This document shows, in pieces, positions 39,010-47,716 of a stretch of 64,000 bases of DNA (position 1 is the stretch's first letter; every line of letters begins with the position of its first letter). The stretch lies in assembly GCF_023101685.1 (NCBI RefSeq), contig NZ_CP082164.1, positions 5,952,001 to 6,016,000 on the forward strand, given 5' to 3'. Below the pieces are notes generated by a model. That model was not told the origin of the DNA, made no database searches, and saw only the letters and a list, made by a program, of their open reading frames with translations. Made by a program: the position numbers and the translations under genes. Origin of the DNA: Bradyrhizobium sp. 186. GTDB lineage: Bacteria; Pseudomonadota; Alphaproteobacteria; Rhizobiales; Xanthobacteraceae.

Positions 39010-39819
39010 ATGGATCAGGCAATGTTGAGCGTCGCCCGTGCGGTAGAGGCAGGCGCGACGACGATGAAGGGCGTGATCGACGCCACCGGACTATCCCGTC
39101 TCAAAATCGAACGTGCCTTGAATGCGCTGGAGAAGCAGAAGCTCCTGGTTCGAGACGGCCAGGGGTTTAGGCCGACCAGTCTGCCGAAGGCAGCACGGCA
39201 ATGCGGATCGTGCAACGCCTGCTGCGATATCCTCGAGGTGGCCGCCGTGGACAAGCCGGTGAACCAGCTGTGCAGGCATTGGCAGACGGGCACGGGATGC
39301 ACCATCTACGACCGCCGTCCGCAGATGTGCCGGTCCTTCGTCTGCGCCTGGCTGCAAGGTCATCTCGACGACGACTGGTTTCCCGCGAAATCGGGCATCA
39401 TCGTGCATTTCAGTCAGGACGCGGTCAACGTTACCGTCGATGACCATTGCCCCGATCGCTGGCGCGAGGAGCCCTATTTCTGCAAGCTCGCCGAATGGTC
39501 GCTGAACGGCATCAGGAGAATCGGAAACCGCGGTTACGCGACCCTCGTCGTGTCCGGCGTCGACAAGTTTCTGCTGCTCGGACGGACCATCGTTCCCGAA
39601 CCGACGCTGTTCGGAACAGCGTTCCTGCCGCTTACGGCCGACACCTTCCGGTTCTGGAACGCGAAGTCGCAGGAGCATTTGCAGCGGCTGCACGAGCGCA
39701 TCGCCGAGATCGAGCGGATCAGGCAGGAATTCGGCTCCTGCGCGATCCCGGATGAGGCCGACGACGATCCCCATCCGCCTTACCGGCCCGCTCTTCTCCG
39801 CTTATCGAACCACGCCTGA
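39010..39819 (+). CDS. Winged-helix/YkgJ cysteine-cluster fusion protein
   Basis: 269 residues. Residues 1-60 look like a winged helix (ARAVEAGATTMKGVIDATGLSRLKIERAL...LEKQKLLVRDGQGFRP). From 64 follows a cysteine cluster of YkgJ/zinc- or iron-chelating type: C65, C68, C71, C72, C88, C97, C107 and C112 in QCGSCNACCDI, CTIYDRRPQMCRSFVCAW. YkgJ-type proteins are of uncertain function; joining one to a DNA-binding-like domain suggests a metal- or redox-responsive regulator, which is inference. It is a single gene. Confidence 0.7.
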   Translation: MDQAMLSVARAVEAGATTMKGVIDATGLSRLKIERALNALEKQKLLVRDGQGFRPTSLPKAARQCGSCNACCDILEVAAVDKPVNQLCRHWQTGTGCTIYDRRPQMCRSFVCAWLQGHLDDDWFPAKSGIIVHFSQDAVNVTVDDHCPDRWREEPYFCKLAEWSLNGIRRIGNRGYATLVVSGVDKFLLLGRTIVPEPTLFGTAFLPLTADTFRFWNAKSQEHLQRLHERIAEIERIRQEFGSCAIPDEADDDPHPPYRPALLRLSNHA

Positions 39820-40040
39820 ACTCCGCGGCGGGCAACGCCGCGTGATTCGCCGCGTGCCGCTCGACGCGCCCGGCGGGGTTGAAAAGTTCGCGAATGATGT
39901 AAATCGCGACTACTTCATCGGAGGCGTCTCAAACCCACTCAATGCCCGCTCAGCACCAGCGTCTTTACCGGTAGCACCAATGCCTGGATACGCAGCAGCA
40001 TGGACGCCCGGCAGACGGAAGCCTGGCAACTTCCTTATCG

Positions 40041-40074
40041 AAAAGCAAAACCCCCAGCGGTTTCCCGCCGGGGG
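40041..40074 (-). terminator. Intrinsic terminator of porin gene 1
   Basis: On the minus strand CCCCCGGCGG, loop GAAA, CCGCTGGGGG (one G-U pair; plus-strand 40051-40074) is followed by TTTTGCTTTT (40041-40050). It lies 31 bp after the porin stop. The same hairpin follows the second porin copy at 47665-47688. Confidence 0.85.
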
Positions 40075-40104
40075 CGCCTTGGAGGTCAGGTCGTTAGACC
40101 AGAC

Positions 40105-41676
40105 TTACCAGTTGCGCTGAGCGCGGAGGAGCAGGGTAATGGTGTCCTGATCCTTCAGCTCGTAGAGCGCGGTCGGCTTGGCGGTCACACCGGAGGGGGT
40201 AACGCCAACCGTACCAGAGTACTTCTGGTCGAGGTGAGTCCAGGCGAGGTCAGCCGAAAACGTCAGGTTCTTGACCGGAGTCCAGCGGGTGATGATACCC
40301 GCCTGGCCGATGGCGAAGTCAGGGTTACAACCCGTAACTCCCGCCAGGCCGCCAAACACGCCGCCGGCACCGCCAGCACCGCACAGAGCGGTCTTGGCCA
40401 GCGAACCGAACTGCGCCTGAGCGTAAGCGCCGTAGATCGCCGTGTTCCAGTAGGGATCCCAGTTGTGGGTGTAAGCGCCACGGAAGCCCCAGGTCTTGAC
40501 GGTTTCCTGCGAGCTGCCGGTCACGAACACGGTGTCCGGGGCATTGGCAAAGCCAATGCTCTGGTAGGCCGTACCCGAGCTGCCGAACATCGAGTAGCTG
40601 CTGCCCGCGAGGTTCTGGAAGTTATAGCGGGTCGCGCCATCCGTGTAGACGCCCTGGATGTTGATCACGTCACCCGCACCGGTCGGGATGTTCTTGATCG
40701 ACAGAGCGAGCTGAACCGCCCAACCCCACTTGTCGTCGGGGTGGCCAGTCGGCTCGGTCGCGCCGTAGTAGGCAACGTGGTTGTCATGCGCAGCCACCGA
40801 CGCCTGGAAGAGACCCCAAGCCTGGTCGACACGCACCATACCAACGAGGTTCGGCGAACGCGAACCGCCGATGGCGTTGGAGCCATACGCACCACCAATC
40901 ATGCCAGCCGCAGACGCGCCGGTCATGTTGAGGTTGCCAGCCTGATAGTAGGCCGTCGCATCTTCCGCCGAGAACGCAGCCGTCACGCCCTGGCCGAAGT
41001 CAGCGGTGTAGGAGAACTGGTTCACACCAGTGACCGTGCCGCTGCCGCCGACGAGACCGTCGTAGTTGTTGCCGGGATAGTTGGTCCAGGGCGCGTCGAA
41101 CTGCGACACGGCCTTACCCATCGTGAAGCCAGCGAACTGGATGAAGGCGTAGTACACGCCGAGCGAACCGCCCGAGGTGGCGCCGTCCGTGCCGTTGATC
41201 GAAGAACCAACGAGCGCCGGGACCGCACCCGAGGTGTTGAGGGCCAGCGTGCTGCTGTAGGCGGTCGTGCCGGTCGCGCTGCCAGTGCCGGCGTAGTTAC
41301 CGGTCGTCCAGGAGAAGACGCCATCGAAGAACGTGCGGACCACGCCGTACTCGGTCGCGGTGCGCGTGTCGATGTTGAGGTCTTCACGAGCGCGCATCGT
41401 GTAGTAGTTCGTCAGACGGTTGCGGGAACCGTTGTTCGTGGTGAACTGACCATTGTAGTCCGAGTTGGTGTTCAGCGCGACTTCAGCGCGCAGATAACCA
41501 CCCAGCTTGATGCAGGTGTCAGTGCCCGGGATGTAGTAGAATCCGGCACCGTACAGGGAGCAGATCTTCACGTATTCGACCGCTTTGGCCTTCACGGGGA
41601 GATCGGCTGCCTGCGCTCCGCCCACGGCGATAAGACCCGCCGCTGAGCCGAGCAAAAGGCTCTTAACCAACTTCAT
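40105..41676 (-). CDS. Porin, alphaproteobacterial type (copy 1)
   Basis: 523 residues. Signal peptide [20 protein letters not shown] ending AQAADLP, then the porin_2 family barrel: [56 protein letters not shown], a long middle part with variable loops, and the C-terminal [10 protein letters not shown] that ends the last strand with an aromatic residue. Forms trimeric water-filled pores for small solutes. A GGAGG ribosome site 12 bp before the ATG is shared with copy 2. Nearly the same protein as copy 2 over most of its length; see the second entry. Confidence 0.93.
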   Translation of the reverse strand: MKLVKSLLLGSAAGLIAVGGAQAADLPVKAKAVEYVKICSLYGAGFYYIPGTDTCIKLGGYLRAEVALNTNSDYNGQFTTNNGSRNRLTNYYTMRAREDLNIDTRTATEYGVVRTFFDGVFSWTTGNYAGTGSATGTTAYSSTLALNTSGAVPALVGSSINGTDGATSGGSLGVYYAFIQFAGFTMGKAVSQFDAPWTNYPGNNYDGLVGGSGTVTGVNQFSYTADFGQGVTAAFSAEDATAYYQAGNLNMTGASAAGMIGGAYGSNAIGGSRSPNLVGMVRVDQAWGLFQASVAAHDNHVAYYGATEPTGHPDDKWGWAVQLALSIKNIPTGAGDVINIQGVYTDGATRYNFQNLAGSSYSMFGSSGTAYQSIGFANAPDTVFVTGSSQETVKTWGFRGAYTHNWDPYWNTAIYGAYAQAQFGSLAKTALCGAGGAGGVFGGLAGVTGCNPDFAIGQAGIITRWTPVKNLTFSADLAWTHLDQKYSGTVGVTPSGVTAKPTALYELKDQDTITLLLRAQRNW

Positions 41677-41795
41677 GTTAAACCTCCAAGTTGCTCTTCA
41701 GGGAAGGTCACTGACCGGACGGCCAATTCCCCAACCCCTTTAAATCACCGCTTGAGCCACTTCGCGTCTTCGGACACACCCGCTGAACGCGAGGG

Positions 41796-41852
41796 ACTTA
41801 AGCGATCCGAATTTTCGGTGACCCGACGTAAGAAAAATCAGTAAGTTACTGA
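41796..41852. promoter_or_regulatory. ACTTAAGCGA box and 15-bp palindrome upstream of porin 1
   Basis: ACTTAAGCGA (41796-41805) and the perfect palindrome TCAGTAAGTTACTGA (41838-41852) lie 120-176 bp before the porin start and 46 bp before the recombinase gene. The second porin has ACTTAAGCGA at 49399-49408 and TCAGTCACAATTACTGA at 49450-49466, at similar distance. Since the rest of the two upstream regions is unlike, these shared words are probably functional. The palindrome may be a regulator's operator. Confidence 0.5.
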
Positions 41853-41897
41853 TTGCCAACGCTATTTGGATGCCTGTAACTACAAGGCACCGTACAA

Positions 41898-43511
41898 ATG
41901 GCTGTGTTGATGGCTGGACTGAAGCGAACTTCCACAGGGGTTTACGTGGCCCGAAAGGTGATCCCAGAGGACATCCGACCGGCGTACGGGGCCAAGTACG
42001 GCAAAGCCTGGGAAGAGAAGTTCCACCTGGATGCCGGGGTGTCAGAGCATGAGGCCCGCGCGCGCTTCGGCGAATGGTTGGCGGATATCGAAACCCGCAT
42101 CGGAGGCCTACGGGCGGCGAAGAAGAACGGCCCACAGCCGCTTACCCGCCAGAGCGCCTACGCCTTAGCGGGACGATGGTATTCTTGGTTTCTCGCCAGG
42201 AATGAGCACGACCTTCGCACCCCAGCCCACTGGAAGACCCTAAGTGACACCTTGGTATGGGACGTAATCCGGCCGCATGCCCCTGAGGAATACGAACAGC
42301 GTCCGAAGGACGATCCCGAGTGGGATTGGAAGTTAAGCGCGGAGGTCCGGGAAGAGGTGCGTCCTGCCATCGCAATCGAAGCTCAGACCGGAGCGTTCCT
42401 CATTGAACAGGGTCTAAACCTAAGCACCGATGCGACGAACCTCTTCGTGGACGCTGTTAGCGACAATCTGCTGCCGGCGTTCCAGCGACTGGAGGCGCTC
42501 GCGCGTGGTGACTACTCGCCAGACACTCACCCCCAGGTATTCCCTCAGTTCGAGCAACAGGTCAGTGCCCAGCCGCCAGTGAAGGCGCTGGAGCTTTTCG
42601 GCGCTTGGGCAAAGGCTGTGCAGCCTGCGGAAGGTACGGTCTATCGTTGGGAAACGGTTTTTAAAGAAGCTGATCGCCATTTTTCTGATGTCAGGAATAT
42701 AAGTTACGATCAGGCCAAGGTGTGGATGACCGGCTTGGTCAACGAAGAGCGCTCGGCCAACACGGTAGCGACCGCGTGGCGCACTGCCCTCAAAACGGTC
42801 TTCTCATGGGGTGTCCTAGAGAAGATTGTCGATAGCAATCCGTTTCCCCAGGTACGCATCAATGTCCCGCGCAAGAACGTCGAGCGCGAGACGAAGGCGT
42901 TTGACGCAGCAGAGGTCAAGACAATCTTGTCAGCCGCATCGAGATGCGATGACACGAAGTCGTTCACTGAACGCGCCTGTCGATGGGTGCCTTGGATCTG
43001 TGCTTACACGGGGGCTCGCGCGGGAGAAATTACTCAGCTTCGTGCCGGCGACATTCAAGAGCGAGGCGGTCTTTACTTCGCGAGGCTGACACCGTCCGCA
43101 GGGAAAATTAAAACGCGAAAGGCCCGCACCGTTCCACTTCACGAACACTTAGTAGCCCAAGGTTTCCTGACCTTCGTTGCGCGGGCTAAAGGGCAGGCTC
43201 TATTCTACACAGCCGTTCGCCCAGCAAAGGCAAAGTCTGACGAGCGTCCTCGGCAGAGCCCTGCTGAGCGTATGAGGTCCCAAGTAGGCACCTGGGTGCG
43301 TTCGCTCGGGATTGCTGATCCAGAGGTCAGCCCGAACCACGCATGGCGCCATACGTTCAAAGCGATGGCAGCACGTGTTGGGATTGATGAGCGATACAGC
43401 GATGCCATTACCGGTCACGTGCCTCCAACAACCGGCAGGAAATACACCACCCCTACCCCCGAGGACCTCGCGGAAGCGCTGAAGAAGTTCCCAAGATACA
43501 AGCTGGATTGA
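41898..43511 (+). CDS. Tyrosine recombinase / integrase
   Basis: 537 residues. An N-terminal part (STGVYVARKVIPEDIRPAYG) similar to DUF6538, a SAM-like core-binding part around 220-320, and the catalytic domain from about 345: TGARAGEITQLRAGDI (Arg I), PLHEHL strand, NHAWRHTFKAMAARVG (HxxR) and ITGHVPPTTGRKYTTPT with the His and nucleophilic Tyr. All catalytic residues appear present. It would integrate or excise a DNA element. It stands in the gap between the porin and the helicase gene; no att site was found. Confidence 0.88.
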   Translation: MAVLMAGLKRTSTGVYVARKVIPEDIRPAYGAKYGKAWEEKFHLDAGVSEHEARARFGEWLADIETRIGGLRAAKKNGPQPLTRQSAYALAGRWYSWFLARNEHDLRTPAHWKTLSDTLVWDVIRPHAPEEYEQRPKDDPEWDWKLSAEVREEVRPAIAIEAQTGAFLIEQGLNLSTDATNLFVDAVSDNLLPAFQRLEALARGDYSPDTHPQVFPQFEQQVSAQPPVKALELFGAWAKAVQPAEGTVYRWETVFKEADRHFSDVRNISYDQAKVWMTGLVNEERSANTVATAWRTALKTVFSWGVLEKIVDSNPFPQVRINVPRKNVERETKAFDAAEVKTILSAASRCDDTKSFTERACRWVPWICAYTGARAGEITQLRAGDIQERGGLYFARLTPSAGKIKTRKARTVPLHEHLVAQGFLTFVARAKGQALFYTAVRPAKAKSDERPRQSPAERMRSQVGTWVRSLGIADPEVSPNHAWRHTFKAMAARVGIDERYSDAITGHVPPTTGRKYTTPTPEDLAEALKKFPRYKLD

Positions 43512-43714
43512 CAGTGATTGCCGCGAAGCACCCCGGCCTCGAACTCTCGCACGTCCGCTGGACGCCCGACCCCCATGGGCTTACGAGGGGCCAAAAGGGA
43601 CCATGGTGGGACCGGGTAGGTATTCCGACCACGGCCCGCAGAATACCTCGGAAAATGTAGTAGGTGTGCGTGTGGACCGGGTAGGCCGGGGTGGTTCTGA
43701 AACTCTTACTGACA
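43512..43714. other. Intergenic region with GACCGGGTAGG direct repeat
   Basis: 203 bp between convergent genes. GACCGGGTAGG occurs at about 43609 and 43677 (68 bp apart). No gene recognised. Possible recombination or control site of the element. Confidence 0.3.
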
Positions 43715-45124
43715 TCAGAATTTTGTGTCTTCGCCGTCCCCGTCGTCCTCCCTCGCCGGGAGCACGTACATGCGTACCTTTCGGTCCCCCACCGTTTTGC
43801 GAACCTGTGTGGCCCCCGCGAGCCGCAAGGCCGCGCCCACCTCCTTCGTATTCTTCGCCTGCGCACCATAGCCGTCTTTCGACGACTGCCTCGCAAGGGC
43901 GTCAAATGAGAACTCGGCTCCAAGCTCGCTACGGAAGTGGCCGCTGACCACGGCGTCGATGATGTAGGTGTGAAGCGGATGCTCGCTCTCCGCGATGATC
44001 TGCCGCTTGGCCTCGGTCATCGGGGGGCGCCGGAACGGGTTGAAGCCGGATAGGTCACGTCTCTTGAGGAACCGATAGATGGCGTTCATGGCTTCCGGCG
44101 CCTCGATGTAGCTGTACAGGCGGTCGTAGTAGGCGTCCTCGCGCGGCTGTGCGTTGCTGTTGAACACGAAGTAACGCCTGTCGCCCTCCTCGATGTTCAG
44201 GGGCGCGCTGTGGTTCGAAAACATGAGAAACCGGGCGTAGTTCTCGATTTCAATCTGAGGGCCGTACTTGATGTTGGCGCTGACGGTCGGCTCGGTGATC
44301 AGAGGTTTGAGCTTGTTGGCCAAATCCCAGTTTCCCGCCTCGTAGACTTCATCGACCTGCACCACGAGTTTGCCAATGAGCCAGCCGTCAAAGGAACTCT
44401 TGAGGTCCTTGGTCTGAGCAACGCGACTGTTTTGATCACCCACCAAGCGGCGCACTACGGTCCCCAAGGTGGACTTGCCGATGCCTTTGGCTTCGCTGGT
44501 GATCAGCAGCGCGTGCCCTATGCGCTCATGGGGACGCTGCACGAGATGAGCGAGGAAGTCCAAGACGTGCTCAATCGCGGGCGTGTCGTTATCGAGGAGA
44601 TACGCGAGATGCTCAAGGAATACCGCAGGCTCCTCGGTGTGCCCCTCGTCATTCCACGGTGGAGGTTTCCATAAGTTGAGCACGCGGCAACCGTCGCCGT
44701 CGTGTGTTATCTCGGGCGCACCGGGCAGAAACTCGACGCGTTCGGCGATGACAAAGACGCCGTCATACGGGTCATCCTCGTGATACTCAGGTTCGTAGTA
44801 CTGCGACAGAACCTTCTCGAAGGACGGAAACCAGACCTTCTTTCGCCCTGCGCTGTCGTAGTAGCGAAACCCGTACTCTGCCTTCGCTATGCGCATGAAG
44901 ACGTAGTCCTGGAGCGGCGCCATCTTGAGCGGATTGCGACGAAGCACCATGCCGCCATGCTGAGCCGTCCAAGCGTATTTCTCGCAGACCTTTTTCATGG
45001 CCTGCTCGCATCGCTCTTCGAACTCGGGTGTGCCCGCTCGGGGCAAATCGTCTTGGACTTGGGTCTCGGTGGGCTGATCGGTAGATTGCATTTTCAGAGA
45101 GCTGTGCGTGCTGCCGTTTGCCAC
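43715..45124 (-). CDS. DUF5906 SF3-type helicase (phage/plasmid replication)
   Basis: 469 residues. Walker A ITSEAKGIGKSTLGTVV (about 209-225), Walker B KLVVQVDEVYEAGNW and the sensor region LMFSNHSAPLNIEEGDRRYF make a superfamily 3-like AAA helicase as in the DUF5906 proteins of prophages, satellites and plasmids. No primase domain is seen in the first 150 residues. Starts with GTG at 45124; an ATG at 45091 is an alternative. It suggests replication of an element, but no structural phage genes are near. Confidence 0.8.
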   Translation of the reverse strand: MANGSTHSSLKMQSTDQPTETQVQDDLPRAGTPEFEERCEQAMKKVCEKYAWTAQHGGMVLRRNPLKMAPLQDYVFMRIAKAEYGFRYYDSAGRKKVWFPSFEKVLSQYYEPEYHEDDPYDGVFVIAERVEFLPGAPEITHDGDGCRVLNLWKPPPWNDEGHTEEPAVFLEHLAYLLDNDTPAIEHVLDFLAHLVQRPHERIGHALLITSEAKGIGKSTLGTVVRRLVGDQNSRVAQTKDLKSSFDGWLIGKLVVQVDEVYEAGNWDLANKLKPLITEPTVSANIKYGPQIEIENYARFLMFSNHSAPLNIEEGDRRYFVFNSNAQPREDAYYDRLYSYIEAPEAMNAIYRFLKRRDLSGFNPFRRPPMTEAKRQIIAESEHPLHTYIIDAVVSGHFRSELGAEFSFDALARQSSKDGYGAQAKNTKEVGAALRLAGATQVRKTVGDRKVRMYVLPAREDDGDGEDTKF

Positions 45125-45240
45125 GGCGCATCCTTCTTATGTGTATCCGTGTGGAACTCGCACGCCGCAGGCAAAGCCGCCAGTGTGCGCGCGCGATCCC
45201 CAGATAGTCAGCTCATCGTAACAACGCAAACCACAATCGC

Positions 45241-45443
45241 TCGGAACTCGAAATTCCTTCAAGGCAGTTCCGGCTGCCGTATGGTCATAAACTGTCCCAA
45301 TCGGACATTAAATTTGATGGAAATCGGTCTCGGCAGGGCCGCGGAAACCACGGACCCGGTGGCCAGCATCAATCGATCGGAGTTCGAATTTGTTGGGGCG
45401 GGTTCCGCTTCCTACCCAGTCATTAACTTATCCAATCGGACAT
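45241..45443. repeat. Pair of diverged 68-bp direct repeats
   Basis: Between the helicase and the second recombinase, TCGGAACTCGAAATT...CAATCGGACAT (45241-45308) and TCGGAGTTCGAATTT...CAATCGGACAT (45377-45443) are similar; the last 25 bases (45284-45308, 45419-45443) agree at 21 positions. The copies start 136 bp apart, twice their length. On the minus strand the core is ATGTCCGATTGG with partial dyad symmetry (TGTCC/GGACA in copy 1). They could be recombinase or regulator binding sites. No gene is found in 45125-45466. Confidence 0.55.
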
Positions 45444-45466
45444 AAACAATTATGGCGGGGCTGTGA

Positions 45467-46099
45467 TCAGTCCCGCCAGAAATTGCGGAAGCGCGTGGGT
45501 GACAGTTCGGTGTATCGCACCGTGTGCTGGATGTTCTTGTGGCCGAGGTAGGCCTGAAGGGCGCGGGTGTCGTGTCCCTTGGAGGCCAGTGCGAACCCGC
45601 AGGCATGCCGCAGCATGTGCGGATGGGCCTTGAACCCGAAGGCTGCCTGCACGCCCGCCCGCTCGACCATGCGCGCGAAGCCTGCTGTGGTGAACGGCGC
45701 CCCACGTTCCGAAGTGAACACAAAGGGCGACTTGGGTTGCTGCTCGCGCTGTAGCCGCCGCAGCCGCCGCAGTTCGTCCCCAAGGATCGGGTGCGTGCTG
45801 GGGCTGCCCTGCTTGACCCTACGGACGTGCAGGGTGGCTGTCGTGAAGTCGACTTGATCCCAGCGAAGGTCGGCCAGTTCGGATGCCCGCAGGCCGTGAC
45901 GGTAAGCCACAAGGATCATGGTGCCGTCGCGGTGGCCCCAACGGTTTCCCTTGGTGGCCTCGATCAGCCGCTCAACCTCAGCCTCGGTCAGGTACTCGCG
46001 GGTGCGCAGGTCGGCATTTGGAGGCCGCTTGGGCGTAACTGTTCGTTTTTCGGTGTCGGGGGTGATCAAGCGGAGGTGCGATTTGGCCAATGTTTTCAC
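45467..46099 (-). CDS. Small tyrosine recombinase (catalytic domain type)
   Basis: About 210 residues from a GTG at 46099 (the frame is open to an ATG at 46258, whose first 53 codons look less conserved). Contains REYLTEAEVERLIEATKGNRW, AYRHGLRASELADLRW (Arg I), HMLRHACGFALASKG and LGHKNIQHTVRYTEL with the nucleophilic Tyr. It lacks the core-binding domain, like FimB/FimE-type and other stand-alone recombinases. Its partner DNA may be the adjacent repeat pair. Confidence 0.85.
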   Translation of the reverse strand: MKTLAKSHLRLITPDTEKRTVTPKRPPNADLRTREYLTEAEVERLIEATKGNRWGHRDGTMILVAYRHGLRASELADLRWDQVDFTTATLHVRRVKQGSPSTHPILGDELRRLRRLQREQQPKSPFVFTSERGAPFTTAGFARMVERAGVQAAFGFKAHPHMLRHACGFALASKGHDTRALQAYLGHKNIQHTVRYTELSPTRFRNFWRD

Positions 46100-46258
46100 C
46101 AGAATGAGAAGAACGACTGTTCGTAGAATGGCCGAACTACGAACAGTTTGCAAGGGATCTTCGGCTGCTTCCTGCCTCTCGAAGTATCCTTTTGCCGGGT
46201 CCCCTTTCTTGAGGTGGGCCCCTTTTTCACGAGGCCGGGGGGGCAATTTCAAAAACAT

Positions 46259-46799
46259 TGCCTAAAGGCCGCAGCCGCCGCCCGGCTTGAGGAAGCCGTG
46301 TGTCCGTCCAGCGCTTCCCACTCACAGATGCCCAGTCGCATCGGTCGACCTTGTCTCGATCAGGTCCACACCCTGAGACGACGGCGTGTCGCAACATGAA
46401 ATTCGATCCTATCGAGACAATCTTTGTGTCTCACGCGCGTGTCTCGCGAGGGTAGACCTAAGTAAGACGACGCCCTTAAGCCAGCAACGTTTGGCGGAAT
46501 GGTCTCACGCTGTGCGGCTTGGCGTGAGCGCCGCTCTGAGGACGCCAATTCCAGGGCAGGAGTTGTGAATGCGATTGGCAGGTGACAGGTGGGCCAGGAC
46601 CGCGAGACAAGCCTGCGGATCAATGTCGTTGAGCGTTGCAGTCGGCTTAGGGAGGGAGCCTATCCCGTCCAATAATACCGTCCCTCATTCGGCATACGGC
46701 GCGTACGGAATGATTGAATTAATTGTTAGTATCAAGGACTGCTTTTTGCTGCAATGCGACGTCCGGCAGCATCGTTCAGCAACGAAACCAGGAACCAAA
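46259..46799. other. Gene-free stretch upstream of the MarR pair
   Basis: 541 bp with no convincing gene. Includes GAATTAATTG at about 46714 in an AT-rich promoter-like stretch ahead of the MarR gene. Confidence 0.4.
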
Positions 46800-47279
46800 A
46801 TGATCGAGAAGAAACTCGACAGGGCGATTACGGACTTCGTTTGGAATGTCGTCGAAATCCACTCTCAGCTGGAGGACATCCACAACAGTTGGGCCGAGCT
46901 GCTGGGCATTACCGAGCCACAGTGGTTGATCTTGATGGCAATCACTGAACTGGACGGGGGACGAGGCGTCGCCGGCATCGACATTGCGAACAAGTTGCGC
47001 GTTCACCCGGCCTTCGTGACCAATCAGACCAAGTCCCTCGAAAAGGGCGGCTTTCTAACGCGGCAACCGGCAGCAGACGACGCGCGCTATGTCCTGATGT
47101 CGCTTACGGCAAAGGCGACAAGGGAAATCGAAAAACTGTCCAAGAGAAAGCTCGCCTTGAATTCGACGATGTTCAACGATCTGGACGAGCAGACCTTGGC
47201 AGCTCTGAACGTTGCGCTTGCAACTATTGCCAAGAACGCTCGACTGGCTGCACGATTGCTGGCTATCGACGTCTCGTGA
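46800..47279 (+). CDS. MarR-family winged-helix regulator 1
   Basis: 159 residues from the ATG at 46800. ITEPQWLILMAITELDGG, then GIDIANKLRVHPAFVTNQTKSLEKGGFLTRQPAADDARYV, a typical MarR winged helix with DxR wing, then a long C-terminal helix pair. Probably a repressor. It sits between the island recombinase and porin 2 and overlaps 17 bp with a convergent second MarR-like gene. The first 77 codons of the open frame are not similar to MarR and I leave them out. Confidence 0.85.
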   Translation: MIEKKLDRAITDFVWNVVEIHSQLEDIHNSWAELLGITEPQWLILMAITELDGGRGVAGIDIANKLRVHPAFVTNQTKSLEKGGFLTRQPAADDARYVLMSLTAKATREIEKLSKRKLALNSTMFNDLDEQTLAALNVALATIAKNARLAARLLAIDVS

Positions 47280-47613
47280 CAGCTGATGCTTGAGACGCCT
47301 CTGGCGACAATTGAGTTATCGCAGAGATGCGACTTTTCGTATCCTCAGTCAGCCAGAGGCGAGTTGCTTTCGGGTCGCGGGCAGTAGCCAACCGCAGAAG
47401 ACCTCGCACCTTTAGAAGCCTTGACTGCGCGGTCACGTAGGAAACGCTGACGTTAAGCCGCTTTGCGATCATGTCGGCGCGAAGGCCAGCATTTTGATCC
47501 GCCTCTGAAAGCGCCGCCAAAATCATCCACTCTGGGCCGGCAGTCCCAAAAGTCTCGCTCCACGCCTTTATCAGCTCGTCTGAGCGGCCGAGGAATTGAT
47601 CCCTTTCGTCCAC
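47263..47613 (-). CDS. Short MarR-like regulator 2
   Basis: 116 residues from a GTG at 47613 (AGAGGT site in front; a TTG at 47655 is less likely). GTAGPEWMILAALSEAD, then RADMIAKRLNVSVSYVTAQSRLLKVRGLL, then RDPKATRLWLTEDTKSRI, a MarR-type winged helix with similar layout to its convergent neighbour, and a short C-terminus. Both may come from one ancestor. The gene is tail to tail with regulator 1, so each may make an antisense overlap. Function unknown; the nearest targets are the porin genes. Confidence 0.65.
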   Translation of the reverse strand: MDERDQFLGRSDELIKAWSETFGTAGPEWMILAALSEADQNAGLRADMIAKRLNVSVSYVTAQSRLLKVRGLLRLATARDPKATRLWLTEDTKSRISAITQLSPEASQASAVTRRR

Positions 47614-47664
47614 GGGCACCTCTATTGGAGGCCGGAGGTTTGGATAGCCTCTCAACCGTAAAGA

Positions 47665-47688
47665 CCCCCGGCAGTTTCCCGCCGGGGG
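47665..47688 (-). terminator. Intrinsic terminator of porin gene 2
   Basis: Same hairpin as after copy 1: CCCCCGGCGG, GAAA, CTGCCGGGGG on the minus strand, followed by TCTTTACGG. The two copies thus share sequence past the stop codon, to the end of the hairpin. Confidence 0.8.
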
Positions 47689-47716
47689 CCTTGGAGGTCA
47701 GGTCGTTAGACCAGAC

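Noticed and set aside
40000..41646. Plus-strand frame opposite porin 1 (and 48077-49312 opposite porin 2)
   Set aside because: Conserved between the copies only because the porins are; valine/arginine-rich shadow.
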